Assembly: GCA_011037195.1 (NCBI GenBank)
Contig: JAAEAF010000239.1
Location: 1-64,000 of the forward strand
Direction of reading: 5' to 3'
Origin: Triatoma infestans
Taxonomy: Eukaryota > Arthropoda > Insecta > Hemiptera > Reduviidae
DNA: 64,000 bases
The notes beneath the pieces are model-generated. The model made no database searches. It had not been told where the DNA came from and saw nothing but the letters and a program-made list of their open reading frames with translations. The number at the start of each line of letters is the position of its first letter. The stretch's first letter is position 1. The translations under genes and the position numbers were made by a program. Shown in pieces: positions 34,542 through 47,189 of the stretch.

Positions 34542-34959
34542 CTGGTAAGTACGCTGTATAAGGAATTTACTTAGACACGATTATACTGAAACCTACATAT
34601 AAGTCAGAAAAGACGTTATGAGGAGTATCGAGAAACGTTGCTTGGATATTTTCTTTATCAATTGAAATATTTTTCTACGAAAATTGAAATTTCGTTCAAG
34701 GTATTCAACAATGAAATGTAACAAATGAGGTCAGTTTTCAGTTTTTTATGTCCAACACCATTAGGGTCGTTGACCAAGGTGGGTAGCTAACATACTACAA
34801 ATTTACTCATATTAATACTCAGTTAAAATTCAAGTGCAATACATTTCGGCTTCCAATCCAATTCAGCTATCGTGACGCCCCAACCATGAAATATATACAT
34901 AACAGGTCTATAAAGAAATAGAGAATTCTATTCTGGGTTTTTTTGTAAAACGGTATTCA

Positions 34960-35290
34960 AAAGTTTGTTATACAATTCTATCATCTAAATAATATTTATA
35001 AGAATTAAGTAGGTCAAAAATTCTGAGTCTGAAGAAAATAGGTTGACCAGAAATGCGTTTTTACTAAAGTTATTTCAGATTTCTACGAATTTATCCATAA
35101 AAACACCGGCAGATTTCATTAAATTTTGTACAGTGACCTATCACGTTTGTTAGGAATTTTTTTTTTGAGAAAGTTCATTTAATGAAATTAATAAAAATTA
35201 TAAGTCTGAAGAAAATTTGACTTGCGAACTGAAATCTTGTAAACTGCAGTAAGAGAAAGTCTTGTGTTTGTTTCGCACCAGATTTTTTTT
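34960..35290 (+). repeat. R295 repeat, 3' fragment
   Basis: Unit sequence (TACAATTCTATCATCTAAAT, GACCAGAAATGCGTTTTTAC, CACCGGCAGATTTCATTAAA) ending in the family terminus CAGTAAGAGAAAGTCTTGTG, a TTTCGCACCAGA segment and poly-T. The 5' portion is missing. Confidence 0.65.
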
Positions 35291-36400
35291 TTTCTACAGT
35301 TCTGTCGATTTCTTGGTTTTGTATAACAAAAAGGAGATGGTAAATATTCCATTTTTCTTTGCTATGGCCACTTTCTCCGATGACTTTCTTTTATACAATC
35401 TACCCAATTATTTTCGTCTCTATATAGCTTTTAGCTGCAACTTATATTTCGGTAATTTTTTTAATATGCATGGCCGAACGATCAAGGTACCAAAAATCAA
35501 AATGATTAACGGCGTTTATAAACTTACATATGAATATTACTAAGTTTATTAAGTATTTTAGAATATCAGAACTAATGAGTAATTTTAGAGTTATCTTTCC
35601 CCATAACCTTTTTACAAATTTGGTTTAATTTTTTCTTTTAGTTTTTAGACCTAAGTTATGGAAATGGTTTCCCTAACCACTGTATTTTTGTCGCCCGGTA
35701 TTTCAAATCCTGAGTAAGGAATTTAATGCCTTTTTCAAACATCATCGTAGGGGGTGCCCGATGAGCGATAAGTGAAGGCATTGTTGCTGATTTCATTATA
35801 AATCAATTAATTTAATACACTCTAGGTGTATATACCTAAATATAATTAAACACTGTGAATACTGAAAAAAAAAACGAAATTGTGTTTGAGAGGAAAATCT
35901 GAAGTCATAGCTTTCCCTGTCCTGTATAATGCCTTAAAAAATATCAATTTTTGCAAAAAATATTTCAAATAAATATATATTAAAAAAAAATCGAAAAAAT
36001 ATATTTTAAGGGTATATGTAATGTTGGAAATCTTGAACATCTAATATAAAGCTTTCTGAAAATACTGTATAGCAATAGCTAATTAGGTGAAGAAATAAAA
36101 ATATACATGAAAACATCGCTAATTCTATAAGTTATGAATTTTTTTTTTTGTGTCTCCCTTGTATGAAAAAAATTTTTAATGAAAATTGAAAAAAAAAAAA
36201 CAACTTTTTTTTAATGAAGAAACTGATCATTAGTCTATTGCTTTAAGTTAAGGTTATTCAAAAGTGGGTGAGGTAGCATCAGTGGTTTTCTGTTATGATT
36301 GTCGATAAATATGGTATAAGTAACAGTTAGCAAAATATTCACTTTTTCAGTGTTTTTAAATAAAATAGTCTTTTTCCTTTATTGTAATTAAAATTATAAA

Positions 36401-37717
36401 ATGGCTCTTTCAGTTAATGAAATTAGCACCCTTATGGACTTATTGACAGACGATAATATAGAAAGTCAGTCTGTGGAATATTATGTTAATCAGATTAGCC
36501 AAAATTTTTCAAAATCAAACAGTTTTAAAGTTGGTAGTGCAATTGTCGCTTTGATCACTAATAATTTGATACAGAAACCTGCACAGAGAATCGTTGCTCT
36601 TAGTGTACTGCATGAATTGTACCGTGGTGAACCTTTTCAAAACAATCCGTTCAGTGCTTTTATTTTGCAAATTTTACAATCAGAAATTGGTAGTAAAGCA
36701 ATTCCAAGCCAACCAAACATAAGTTTTTCGGAAAAAAGTTTTTTGTCTCATTTAATAGTTTCAAGTACTTGGAAGGATTTATTGAAGAATACACCTAATA
36801 ATATTTTAAATAATGAATATTCTATGGCGGATATAACAAGTTTACAAAATGCGGTGAGTGAAGCCAAAGCCGATATTATGTCTACTGCAAGAAATCATAT
36901 TCCAGCTATAATTCCTGACATTTCATCCAATAGTTCGTATGATAATAGTGATATAAGAAGTACAGCTGAAAAACTTATAGCAGATCCTGATTCTCCAGCT
37001 CGACAGACTTATCGACCTGAAATGCTTAGGCTAGTGCCTCCGTTATATTATGATGATAACGAAATGATATGGTTAGAAGAGGGTTTTGTATGGGAGCATT
37101 ACGCTGCGTATGATGTTACAATGTGTGTGCCTAATAGTTCTAGTATAGAAGCTAAAAAGTTAATGGTGCGAGCATTTAAGAGTGCATTGACATTACAACA
37201 ACAACAACATCTTCTAGCTGAATTAGATAAAGATCCTAAATTGGTTTATCATATTGGATTAACACCAAGTAAGTTACCAGATCTAGTTGAAAACAATCCA
37301 CTAATTGCAATAGAAGTTTTATTGAAGTTAATGCAATCAACGCATATTACTGAATATTTTAGTGTACTTGTTAATATGGAAATGTCTTTACATTCTATGG
37401 AGGTTGTAAATAGATTGACAACTACCGTTGATTTACCAACGGAATTTGTTCATCTATATATTTCAAATTGTATCTCTACATGTGAAACAATAAAAGACAG
37501 ATATATGCAAAATCGATTGGTAAGATTAGTTTGTGTATTTCTACAGTCGTTAATTAGAAATAAAATCATTAATGTACAGGAACTGTTCATAGAAGTACAA
37601 GCTTTTTGTATTGAATTTAGCCGCATTAGAGAAGCAGCAGCATTGTTTCGCCTATTAAAACAGTTGGAGTCAGGTGAAACGACGGCTACCAGTTCTACAA
37701 CGTCAACAAGAACGTAA
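36401..37717 (+). CDS. CNOT11: CCR4-NOT transcription complex subunit 11
   Basis: A single uninterrupted frame of 438 aa from ATG at 36401 to TAA at 37715. The C-terminal third is the conserved CNOT11 (former DUF2363) domain: [77 protein letters not shown] and [20 protein letters not shown]. The N-terminus ([14 protein letters not shown]) also fits. The protein binds the CNOT1 N-terminal region with CNOT10 in the CCR4-NOT deadenylase complex. Human CNOT11 is about 510 aa; the shorter length reflects a missing low-complexity N-terminal part. The last residues are Ser/Thr-rich. No intron at all, unlike every neighbour, yet the frame is intact and the codons look constrained. Poly(A) signal at 38052-38057. 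Confidence 0.96.
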   Translation: MALSVNEISTLMDLLTDDNIESQSVEYYVNQISQNFSKSNSFKVGSAIVALITNNLIQKPAQRIVALSVLHELYRGEPFQNNPFSAFILQILQSEIGSKAIPSQPNISFSEKSFLSHLIVSSTWKDLLKNTPNNILNNEYSMADITSLQNAVSEAKADIMSTARNHIPAIIPDISSNSSYDNSDIRSTAEKLIADPDSPARQTYRPEMLRLVPPLYYDDNEMIWLEEGFVWEHYAAYDVTMCVPNSSSIEAKKLMVRAFKSALTLQQQQHLLAELDKDPKLVYHIGLTPSKLPDLVENNPLIAIEVLLKLMQSTHITEYFSVLVNMEMSLHSMEVVNRLTTTVDLPTEFVHLYISNCISTCETIKDRYMQNRLVRLVCVFLQSLIRNKIINVQELFIEVQAFCIEFSRIREAAALFRLLKQLESGETTATSSTTSTRT

Positions 37718-38440
37718 ACAACATAAACTGATTTTACAATTATTGCAAATTGTAATTTTTTTCTCTTTTCTATAGAAATTATAGGTTTATCTTGAAATAA
37801 CCTTGTAACAAGCAATTGTAAGGTTTTCTTATTTAATCATGCGCTATATTTAAAAAGAAAATTTGACATTTTTGTGATATAATTAACTACAAATGAAATT
37901 TTAAACTCTGTAGGAAAAAGCAAAATTTATGTTTTACCTAGTAAAATTTTAGATAGATCTTCAAAATGCATGCATAATCAGTATCTTTGTATAAATCATC
38001 AACGTGTATTCATGTAGGAAATATTGGTCACATTTTCTCAACCATAATTGAAATAAATGGTTGCATAGATGGATGGCTTGCAGTTTGTCGAAATAACTTT
38101 TTTTTTTACTTCCGAATTATTGTAATATTATTATAAAAAAAAATACATAAAACCATAGATTCATTGTTCTTTATGAGATTTGAATATTCAATGATCACTG
38201 TGTACATAGGTGATCAAGGTGCAATAGCATTTTATTTTCATAGGACCCATATTTAATTAAATAAAAGATATATTAACAAAATATTAAGAAATTCTACCTA
38301 TTCTTTAATACCTTTATAACTTAAATTATTCTTAATATTCTTTTAATTGGTGAGATATTGCATTTTGTTTTTAGGAAGGAATGTCTAACAAATTTGTATA
38401 AGGTTTTATGTACAGTTCTATTTTTATCTTTTACTTTCTC

Positions 38441-39292
38441 TTACTATTGTAAGAGGGAGTCCGACAAAATGATTTTTAGAAATTGGTTTGTATGTGGTCA
38501 GTATAACTGAAAAATCGCAGAATGTTCAAATTGATATTTAGTTTTATGTGTTAGCATCGAATCCGACAATAAGGTTTTGAACAAAACCTGTAGTAGCTAC
38601 CACTTTACTGAATGGATTTTTTAGTTTTCTGCGATTTTCTCGAAAACAGCTCATCGATTTTCATTTAACTTGGTTATATCACCTATACATATAATGAAAT
38701 ACAACTTTTATTTGAAACATTTCTCCGGGAAACTTCATTTAACGGGGGATATTGGGGAGGGGTTGGGTTGTTTTCCAGTGGTGCTTTTTTTATTGAAACA
38801 TTTCTCCGGGAAACTTCATTTAACGGGGGATATTGGGGAGGGGTTGGGTTGTTTTCCAGTGGTGCTTTTTTTATTTTTAGAGTATAACACAATTCTCTCA
38901 TCTAAATAATATTAATTATAATTAAATATGTTGCTGAAATTGCGAGTTTGAAGAAACATGTTCACCGGGAATGCGTTTTAACTGAACAGTGTTTTGTAAG
39001 TTTTGTGCTAATTTTTCCATAAAAACGCCGAAGATTTCATTAAATTTGAATATACTAATTATGAATACAAAGACGTTTTTCTTTGCAAATTTGCCCGAGT
39101 GAGTTCATTTAAAGAAGTTTAGAGAGATGGGAGGCCTAAGCTTTCCTCAAAAATCTAGATAAGTAAACATTTAGTAAAACATTAGTAAACATTTAGTAAA
39201 GTTTGAAGAAAATTAGTCAATTACAATTCTGGAAACTCCAGTAAGAGAAAATTGTGTGAGTGTTTCATACCAGATTTTTAGATACAGTGTAA
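38441..39292 (+). repeat. R295 interspersed repeat, copy with 81-bp duplication
   Basis: Head hairpin ACTTTCTCTTACTATTGTAAGAGGGAGT, internal units, and terminus CAGTAAGAGAAAATTGTGTG with GTGTTTCATACCAGA. Its first unit contains an exact tandem duplication of 81 bp (38712-38792 and 38793-38873). Confidence 0.75.
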
Positions 39293-39372
39293 TTTCTATT
39301 TTCTCACTTTTCAAATTGAAGCTAAAAGTTACACCGGAAGTACATCTGTCGAATATATGGATGGCTCCGTAA

Positions 39373-39500
39373 TCTGGAAAACATCTGGTATTTTATCCAT
39401 CACAGCATGCATATTTTTGATGTTCATGACCGGTTTCAGATTTTTAGCCATCATCAGAAAAGTTATCGATTTCGTGTAGAGAGATGACTTCAACCTAATG
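39373..39500 (-). mobile_element. single arm of the palindromic family
   Basis: Minus strand reads GTAGAGAGATGAC-reversed family sequence, with CTGATGATGG, CTGAAACCGGTCATGAAC and GCATGCTGTGATGGATAAAA. It corresponds to one arm of the 31587-32030 element without its mirror partner. Confidence 0.55.
39424..39460 (-). ncRNA. hammerhead-ribozyme-like core with canonical CTGATGA
   Basis: Minus strand has CTGATGA (39457-39451), the textbook hammerhead box, then a weak helix II, GAAA and ACCGGTC. Helix II is degraded relative to the GGAT/ATCC stem of the 31.6-kb copy, so this copy is probably inactive. Confidence 0.35.
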
Positions 39501-40186
39501 TTTCGCTAAATATCAAACGACAAAAAAATATTCAATCAAATTTCTCTGCTAAATAAAAAAAGAACACCTTTTCGATTATTTTATTAAAATAGAGCGGTAG
39601 ATAACACATTTTATACACACAATGCAGAGTTACGTGTCAAATTGTGTGTACGAGTAAGAGTCATCCGCTAAATCCTGATATGATTTATTTTTAAAAAATT
39701 CTTCAAATACCTTGTGCAAGCTACTGAAAAATTTAGTCATAATCTTCCTTTAGTATTGAAATTTAACTTTTAAATCCACTTTGTCCTAAGCTCTGGAAGG
39801 CCATATAAATCAAGCAAAGCCCTAACAAAAAATTGTGTTACATTTTGCAAGTTGTTAAAATTTCTTTATAATATGAATTTTGACCTTGTTTTTTTTTTTT
39901 TAATAAAAGAAAATTTCCCTAAAGAAAATAAACAAACTGATATTACTGATATAAAATTATGTTGGTAACTCTGAAATTTCATTCATTTGAGTCTCCATGA
40001 TTGCAATATCTCGATGCAATTTTTTTCTTCAAAATATTTTAGAATTAGTTTGTAAGTATTATTATAGCATAAGCAGAGAAATAAACGCCGCCGTACGAAT
40101 TTCTGGCCCTTTTTGTTCAGAACAAGTTTGTTTCATTGATTTTCTAAAAATACTACTTACTGTTGCAACACATTTCATATTCTATC

Positions 40187-43100
40187 ATGCAAAATAAAGA
40201 AAATTTGCCCATAAACAGCGACATACCATTATTAACATGGCATTTACCGAATAAAGAGCAAGATATCATTGAAGAAGCTGAAAACAGTTTACTAAAAAGA
40301 GAGATTAATGGAAGTAATTCAAATAAAAATGAAAATAAAGAAAATATTATTCCATACAGATGTAATAAAGTAAAAAGTAGTTCAGGTCCAACAGATTCAG
40401 AATATACTAATGCAAAAGAAGAAAATTTTGAAAATAGAGGAAAGAATGTACAGCAAAGACATGATAATGTCGGCGAGGAGGAAATAACAAGAATTGGTGA
40501 AAGATTAAATCATTCTTTATGTATGAGAAGTTCAAATAATGGTAATCTACTTTCATGATACCTGTTTGTCAAATATTTTCTAAACTCTGTTTTATTACAA
40601 TTTTCACTTTTTTTAAACATAGATTCTACAGCGTCTCAAAAAGTGAATTATAATTTAAGAGAGAGAAATAAAGAAATAAAATTTATTGAAGTAAAGAACA
40701 GAGATTCATTTTGCTCTCAAAGAAGGCGTGTTACCAAGAGAAAATTACCATCTGACTTTTCTGAAGATTCTGTTGTTTCAAAAAGAGGAAGAAAACATCG
40801 GAATACATCAACGGAAAATTCTCTTGAGTCTACCAACTTTTCAGCTCAAAAAGTTATCTCGCCTAACTTATTTATTTATTTTGAAAACAATAATTATTTC
40901 AGTTATTAATAATTATTTTGGAATAGAGATTTAATCTGAGTTCTGTTTTGTAACTTACATAATTGATTCTGGACAAATATCCCTATTAATCGGTTAGAGA
41001 TATATCCTTCAAAGTTAAATATAAGAGTGTTTTATTATCTTCATGTTATATTAAATTTATATAGAAACCATACCTTCAGTTATGATCACAAATGCGCATA
41101 CAGTTTAGTTTTCAAACATATTAGGGGCTTCATGAAGTTAATAGGGATGTTTGCAAAAATGTATAATTGAATTGTAATTAATAATTTTATAACTGAAAGA
41201 AAATACTTTAGATCCATTGTTGTTTGCAGTTAAAATGTACATTCATGGAAATGGAAACCACTCTAAGCGAAGTAAATCAGTTAATAGTTAACTGGATAAA
41301 AGGACTGTGTGGTCCACTGGAGAGACAAGAGGCATTAACCCTATTGCATACTATACAGAATATTTATGAAACATTACTTTGTAGAAAGCAAATGATTAAA
41401 GTAGTTAAAACATTGGGAAAAGTAAGTTGAATATTATAATAATAACAGTTAAACTTAATTATTAGTCAAATATTGCATTTTCTTAGATTTTCGAAGTTGA
41501 ATTTTTACCAAAAATATTTAAAATGAGGATATGTACAACTCAAAAACAAAAATTCCACACGTTCAAGATATTTTGCTTAAGCATACAAAACAATGCGACA
41601 GTAGCAATCGATTGAAATCAGTTCAAATGAGGATTAATTATCTTTATTTTCATGGAAACAGCTCCGATTTTTTTTTTTTTATATATATAGTTGGTACTTT
41701 ACTATAAGTCCTCATTCTTTTTTGAACAGAAATCTTTCACGATTATTTAAATTTTTTTTTTTTTGTAAGAATAATTTAATATAAATTTAAGCTGGAAGAG
41801 ATATGTTAGAGATGATATATCTCTCATATCAGTACAGATATGTTACTTTCTCTCCAAAAAATTATTGTAGTGTTGTCAAATTCAACACAAGTTACTGAAA
41901 TTACGTGTTCAGTATGATAAGACTATTTTTACTTAGATGATATTACAGATACTAAACGAATGCATTTTCATAATTTTACTTTGTTGACAAATCCAAACTC
42001 AAAACACAAATTACAAGATTGCTATTTCCTTCGAAGTAGAAAGTTCAGAATGATGATGGAAGTAAAAGATTACTATGACAGCAATTATAAAAGCTAATAA
42101 TTTAATTTTTAAATAAAGTTATATCTGGGACTTTATCTATCAAATTATGACATTATTTTTATAATGCTGTCTAAAGTTTCTATCATGCTATGATGGATAA
42201 AATCCCAGCTATTGCAGCTGGCAGACACATATTCAATAAGTGATATTATATTTGATAAATACATATCAATATTAGTTACCAAACATTTTTGTCAAGTCTT
42301 CGATTTCATTGGAAACAAAAAAAAAGGTGGACATTTATAAATTTTCTTTAAAAAAACAAAATGGGGAAGTTGCTGCTCTATATCGCTAATTATTTTTTTC
42401 CAAACTCTCTCTATGTGATCATAAATCCTTAGACAAAACTAGGATTCACTCCAAACAGATCTGTAAGGTTAACTAGAAACGGTTAATCCCATATTTGAAT
42501 TCTAGTCTGTGGGTCGGACTTACTAAGCCTCTATCACTTTCTGCAGGTGTAGCTCTCTGTACAAACAATTTTTTGTTGAAACAGCAAGATTAGTTCTGAC
42601 AAAGATTAAAATTATGATTTTATGTCTTAATACTATGATTATTAAAATGTTACAAGCATATTAATTGCCCAATAAATGAAATTCTGATACTCACAACTTG
42701 TGTTTTTTGAAAGCATCCTTTATTTTAATGTTTTTCACTTAATACTCTCATCATGTTAGTTATAAATGAAATATATTAAAATAAAGGATGCTTTCAAAAA
42801 ACACAAGCTGGTGAGTATCAGAATTTAATTTATTACACAATTCATAAGTTTGTAACATTTTAATAACCACAGTATTGAGACATAAAATGACACTTTTTAT
42901 CTTTGTTAGAAATAATCTTATATTATTTTCATTTATTTTGCAGTACCTTATACATTATACTAAAAAATTAAACTCTGAAAATTGCGTAATTCAGGCGCCG
43001 AAATGTCGAGTTTTATTGTAATAATAACAAAATAGCAATTAACAAGAAGGCTAAAACGAATTGTTTTTTTATTAAAGCTGTTTCAACAAAAAATTGTTTA

Positions 43101-46100
43101 ATTTCAGCATATTAGCCTAGCCTACAACCAAGAAAAAATCTCTTAGATTAGAACCATGTCTCCTGTAACTTAGTTTGGGGAAAATGTAATACAGCGCAAC
43201 AACTTCTTCCTTACACATTTCTAGAAAAAAATTAAAAAAACGGATTAACAATTTCTTCTGTTTTTTTAATGAATTATCATTACATCAATAATTGCGAAAA
43301 TAATCACTTCTACTGTTTTGTATATTTTCAGAAAAAGCCTCTACAACAATATGTTAATAAATTACTTAAGGATTCTGAATATCTGCATAAAAAGTTATCT
43401 GATATTATTTATGAATGTGATATGAAACATCTAAAGTTAGTGATTGATTAAATATATTTCTTTCATATTTGTGATTGTTAAATCTGTAAAATTAATGATT
43501 TTTTTGTTGTTATAAATTATTAGGTTTACCGAAGAGAGTGAAAAAGAAAATGAAATATTACTCAAAAGTGTTTCTACTAAACGTTCAAGAAGTTTATATT
43601 CAACCAAGAAAGCCACGAAAAATATTAAATCAATTCTTAAAACAACTAATAATCATTTTAAAAATTCCAAAAAATTATCATTTTCAAAAAAATACATAAA
43701 TATTTATGATGACAATACGATGTCCCAAAGGTCTTTTGATTCAGATCAAGATATGTGTTTAGGTGAAGATAGTTATAGTTCACATTCGAATGATATGCAT
43801 TTTGAAGAAATTGATGAGGCCCATAAAGATATTACTGAATCAATTGATGTCAGTCATGGTTATAAAATGCAAGACTTTAATTCGGCAAAGAAGCTTCTAG
43901 TTAATGAATCTTGTTTAAAACAAAATACTCAATTGTCTGCTGAAAGTGAAAGGACTCCAAATATCATGGAACAAAAGTCACTAAACATAGAAATTAATGC
44001 TTTCGGTGATAATATAAGTAACCAATTATTGCAAAATTCCTCCAATTCTCAGATAAAAAATTCTGAAAATACTAGAAGACCAGGAAATTCATTGACTTTA
44101 AACCGTCAAGATTATTTAATAAACTATGATCAAAGTTTATTAGTTCCCTCAAGCGATAGCAATTTGATACAAACAGAAGAATCGATGTTAAAAATGAGCC
44201 TTCATCAAGAGAATGATAAACTTTGTGACAATAGCAATAATGAGTCACAATTGTTGACAGGCATAGAACAGATGCAGCGCAAGAATATTAATTTGCAAGA
44301 ATCATGTGCAACAAAATCACGGAACTCAACAGAAAATAAAGAAAAACAAAACAAGCAAATAAACATGAATACCGTTCAAATACAAAAGCCAGAAAGATTT
44401 AATGAAGAAATAGAACTTCTACCGCAAGAACCTCTTGTTAATGACGATTTAAATACACCAATTACAGAAAGAAATCCTAACTCTGACAGCATGAACGTTT
44501 CTCAAAACAAACTACAAGCAGTAACTAATATTTCTGAAAATAGTTCTAATCTTGGGGTTAATAATAATAAAACATTTTACACAACTGACTCTCAAATACA
44601 AAAGCAAAAATATATAAATAACGAAATAGAACTTCTTGTTCAAGATCCTCTTATTAATGTCAGCTTAAATGCTGCTGATACACAAATAAAGCTTATCGAT
44701 AGTAATCAGAATGTCTTTGAAGCTTACAGTCAACCGGCCATAAACGATATTTCAGAAAATAATTCTAAACTAATCTTTGCGAATAATAATAATACAGCAC
44801 TTAATGCGAATATTTTTCACAAGAAAGACCAAGAACGAACCCAACCAGATATCCTACCACAAAGGAAAATTATCCACGGAAGTCTAAACATCTCTCAAAC
44901 TTCCATTCGTCCAACAATGAATGATACTTTAAATTATAATTCGAATCCAGTGTTGGCAAATAATAAAACAATACATGATCCTAACACTTCTCGCATTGAT
45001 TTGAATACCACTCAGTCGCAAAAGCAAGAACAATTGAAAGAAACTATGGGCCTTCAGCCTCAAAATGCTCTTTCTACAGATACTTTAAAGGCAACATGTA
45101 CACAAAGAAATCCTAACTCTAGTTCGTATGATATAAAAAGCAGCATAAAACAACCTAAAAAAGGTAAATGTTTTGTTAAAAAACAGTCGGCTAGCAGAAA
45201 AAAATTAATTCAGCCAGGGATAAATATTTCAAATTTGGAAAAAAGTAAGATACCACACGACAAAGATATATTCCTATGCAACCAGTGCACATTGCACACA
45301 CAAAATGGTAATTCTGATGCAATTTTTAACAATGAAATGAATGGTGAGCAGAATCCAAATAATTCAAATGAAATGATTAAGCGTTCAACAAATTTTAAAA
45401 CATATAAAAAAAAAAGAATAAATAAATCTATTATTGGTGAAATTGGTTCCGAAATATCACAACAAAATTATAAGCAAATCCTATTAGCTAAAAATCAAAA
45501 TACTAAGCACCAGCTAACACTTCAAAAACTAGCTTTAGATAATACAAAATTTGATAACATACATGATAAATCAATATATTTAAAAAATAATTCAAAAATT
45601 ATTATCACTTCATCATTGGAAAAAATGGATACCATGGAAACAGTTTCAGATCTTTTACCAACTGAGCCCTCTCTTTCTATAAGCGAGCCAATTAAAGATA
45701 TAGAATATTCATTCAAAGATGTTGATATTTCTAATAATGATCAAAATTTATCAACCGAACTGAAAATCCCAGTTAATTATCTACAAAATGATCCATTATT
45801 TCCTCCATTTGCTTGTATTCCAAATGATAATCCACAATTACTTAATTCAGAAATTCAAAAAATTAGTATTAATGAGCAAACCATAGGCAGTAACAATAAT
45901 AATGCAGTAATAACCATGAATGGATCGCAAGATAGAAAAGATAAAATGAAAAATCAAGAATTTCAGGGATGTTCTGAAAATCTATTGCATTATGATACAT
46001 ATACCAACTTTGTACAAGAAAAAATACAATCTTCATCTTGCTCTGAAATTATTCCTGCAACCATTGAAGGGATTAAATCAATTAGAATTAAATCAAAAGA

Positions 46101-46161
46101 TGAATTTGTTATTATACAAGATTTGAATGATCTAATTACAGCTGATGAATTTATTTGGTAG
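40187..46161 (+). CDS. Asn-rich protein of unknown function with three KEN motifs
   Basis: Five-exon model: 40187-40541, 40623-40852, 41230-41421, 43332-43435 and 43524-46161 (TAG), 1172 aa. Donors at 40541, 41421 and 43435 are good; the 40852 donor (GTTATC) is weak, though phase and peptide continuity support it. I do not recognise the family. Visible: KEN at residues 4-6, 51-53 and 301-303; a basic segment (RRRVTKRK, KRGRKHR) near residues 155-185; a helical, more conserved-looking middle (METTLSEVNQLIVNWIKGL and PLQQYVNKLLKDSEYLHKKL, about 200-295); a long Asn/Gln/Ser-rich tail with imperfect repeats; and a compact C-terminus (KDEFVIIQDLNDLITADEFI). KEN boxes are APC/C degrons in many mitotic proteins, so a cell-cycle-regulated nuclear protein is a hypothesis only. 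Poly(A) signal 46277-46282. Confidence 0.75.
41478..41690 (+). repeat. R295 repeat, diverged 5' fragment
   Basis: Reads ATTTTCGAAGTTGAATTTTT, then ATATGTACAACTCAAAAACA and ACAATGCGACAGTAGCAATC. This is recognisable as the R295 head and the segment after the microsatellite. In an intron of the KEN-motif gene. Confidence 0.45.
42566..43105. mobile_element. large imperfect palindrome in intron of the KEN-motif gene
   Basis: The left arm (ACAAACAATTTTTTGTTGAAACAGC, TCTGACAAAGATTAAAATTA, CAACTTGTGTTTTTTGAAAGCATCC) is mirrored by GGATGCTTTCAAAAAACACAAG, CTTTTTATCTTTGTTAGAAA and GCTGTTTCAACAAAAAATTGTTT. The right arm has about 150 bp of extra sequence containing GCGCCGAAATGTCGAG, similar to the GAAACGTCG end of the hammerhead-like motif. 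Probably an old member of the snap-back family. Confidence 0.6.
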
Positions 46162-46329
46162 ATTTGAAAATTATATTTCTGTTGCCCTTTTTAAAGTATT
46201 TTGTATAATTTGATATACCTTACTAATTTATATAATAGTTAAGCATTTTGTTTGAATTAAATGATAATATAGAGACAATAAAAGCCATATGTAAAAAAAC
46301 AATTTATATATTTATGTTCACAATTTTAT

Positions 46330-46870
46330 TTATTTGTAATTCGTGTCGTGACTTATGTACATGCGCTCGTCAGATGTAGGATATAAAGGCGACCTGATAT
46401 GTAGACACAGAATATCCATATTTGAGCTTCCTACGATTTATGTTTTTTTTAATTTTTATTTTATTATTTAATTCAATTTTAATTAACAATTTCCTTCAAT
46501 CTTGGAAAAATGTTTAATATATAAATATAGTTATATATAAATAAATAGAGTTGCTAGGGAACTGTAAATGCGCTCGTCAGATATAGGATATAGGCGACCT
46601 GAATGTGACAAAACTAAGTCAGTTTAAAATAAGCCTAACATTATAAAAGTCCTAGAACAAGCCAAATATACTTATGTCTGAAAAAGGTTTCTAATAAAAG
46701 TGATACATTTATGTGTACCACAGTACCACAATACACCTCAGCTTTACATTCTAACCACTCCGCTATCGTGGCGCTTAAGTTTGAAGAATATTTTCGGAAC
46801 CGTTTTGAGAAAATATCAGAAAACCACTATGCAGTTAATTTCCATTAACTGATTATCTCCAAATAAGAAA
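46330..46870 (-). repeat. diverged R295 fragments, minus orientation, with a duplicated 35-bp motif
   Basis: 46330-46460 and 46770-46870 read on the minus strand like the R295 head (AAATCGTAGGAAGCTCAAAT) and a unit (TTTTCTCAAAACGGTTCCGA). A motif of about 35 bp starting ATGCGCTCGTCAGAT occurs at 46363 and again at 46568. This lies in the gap between the two convergent genes. Confidence 0.4.
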
Positions 46871-47189
46871 TTTCAATAATTCATTATATTGAAATTGCAT
46901 TTTAGAGGTGACCCTTATACAGCCCCTTAAATTTCCTGTATTTTTCTTTTCAAATGAAGGCGATAAGATTATATGTTTGCAATTGCTCGCAAGGGGTATC
47001 TGTGCATGCGGTTACTTGGGGAATAGCAACCCCACGGGTTACCACAGTCAGTACTCCATGCACTTCGTCAGGTACACAATACACTTAAACATATACTCTA
47101 TTCTTTATAAACAATGACAAACACAGTACCTACACAAACTAGGGTCTCTGTCCCTAGTTAACTGGCCTAAGCCATGGGAGAAGGTAGGG

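Noticed and set aside
38670..38909. Repeated peptide frames on both strands, possible repeat protein or CRISPR-like array
   Set aside because: Explained by a single 81-bp tandem duplication (81 is a multiple of 3) inside R295; only two units, no spacers.
40187..46161. Assignment of the KEN-motif gene to a named cohesion or spindle protein (for example dalmatian/sororin, shugoshin or borealin)
   Set aside because: KEN tripeptides alone are too short to assign a family; no diagnostic domain was visible.
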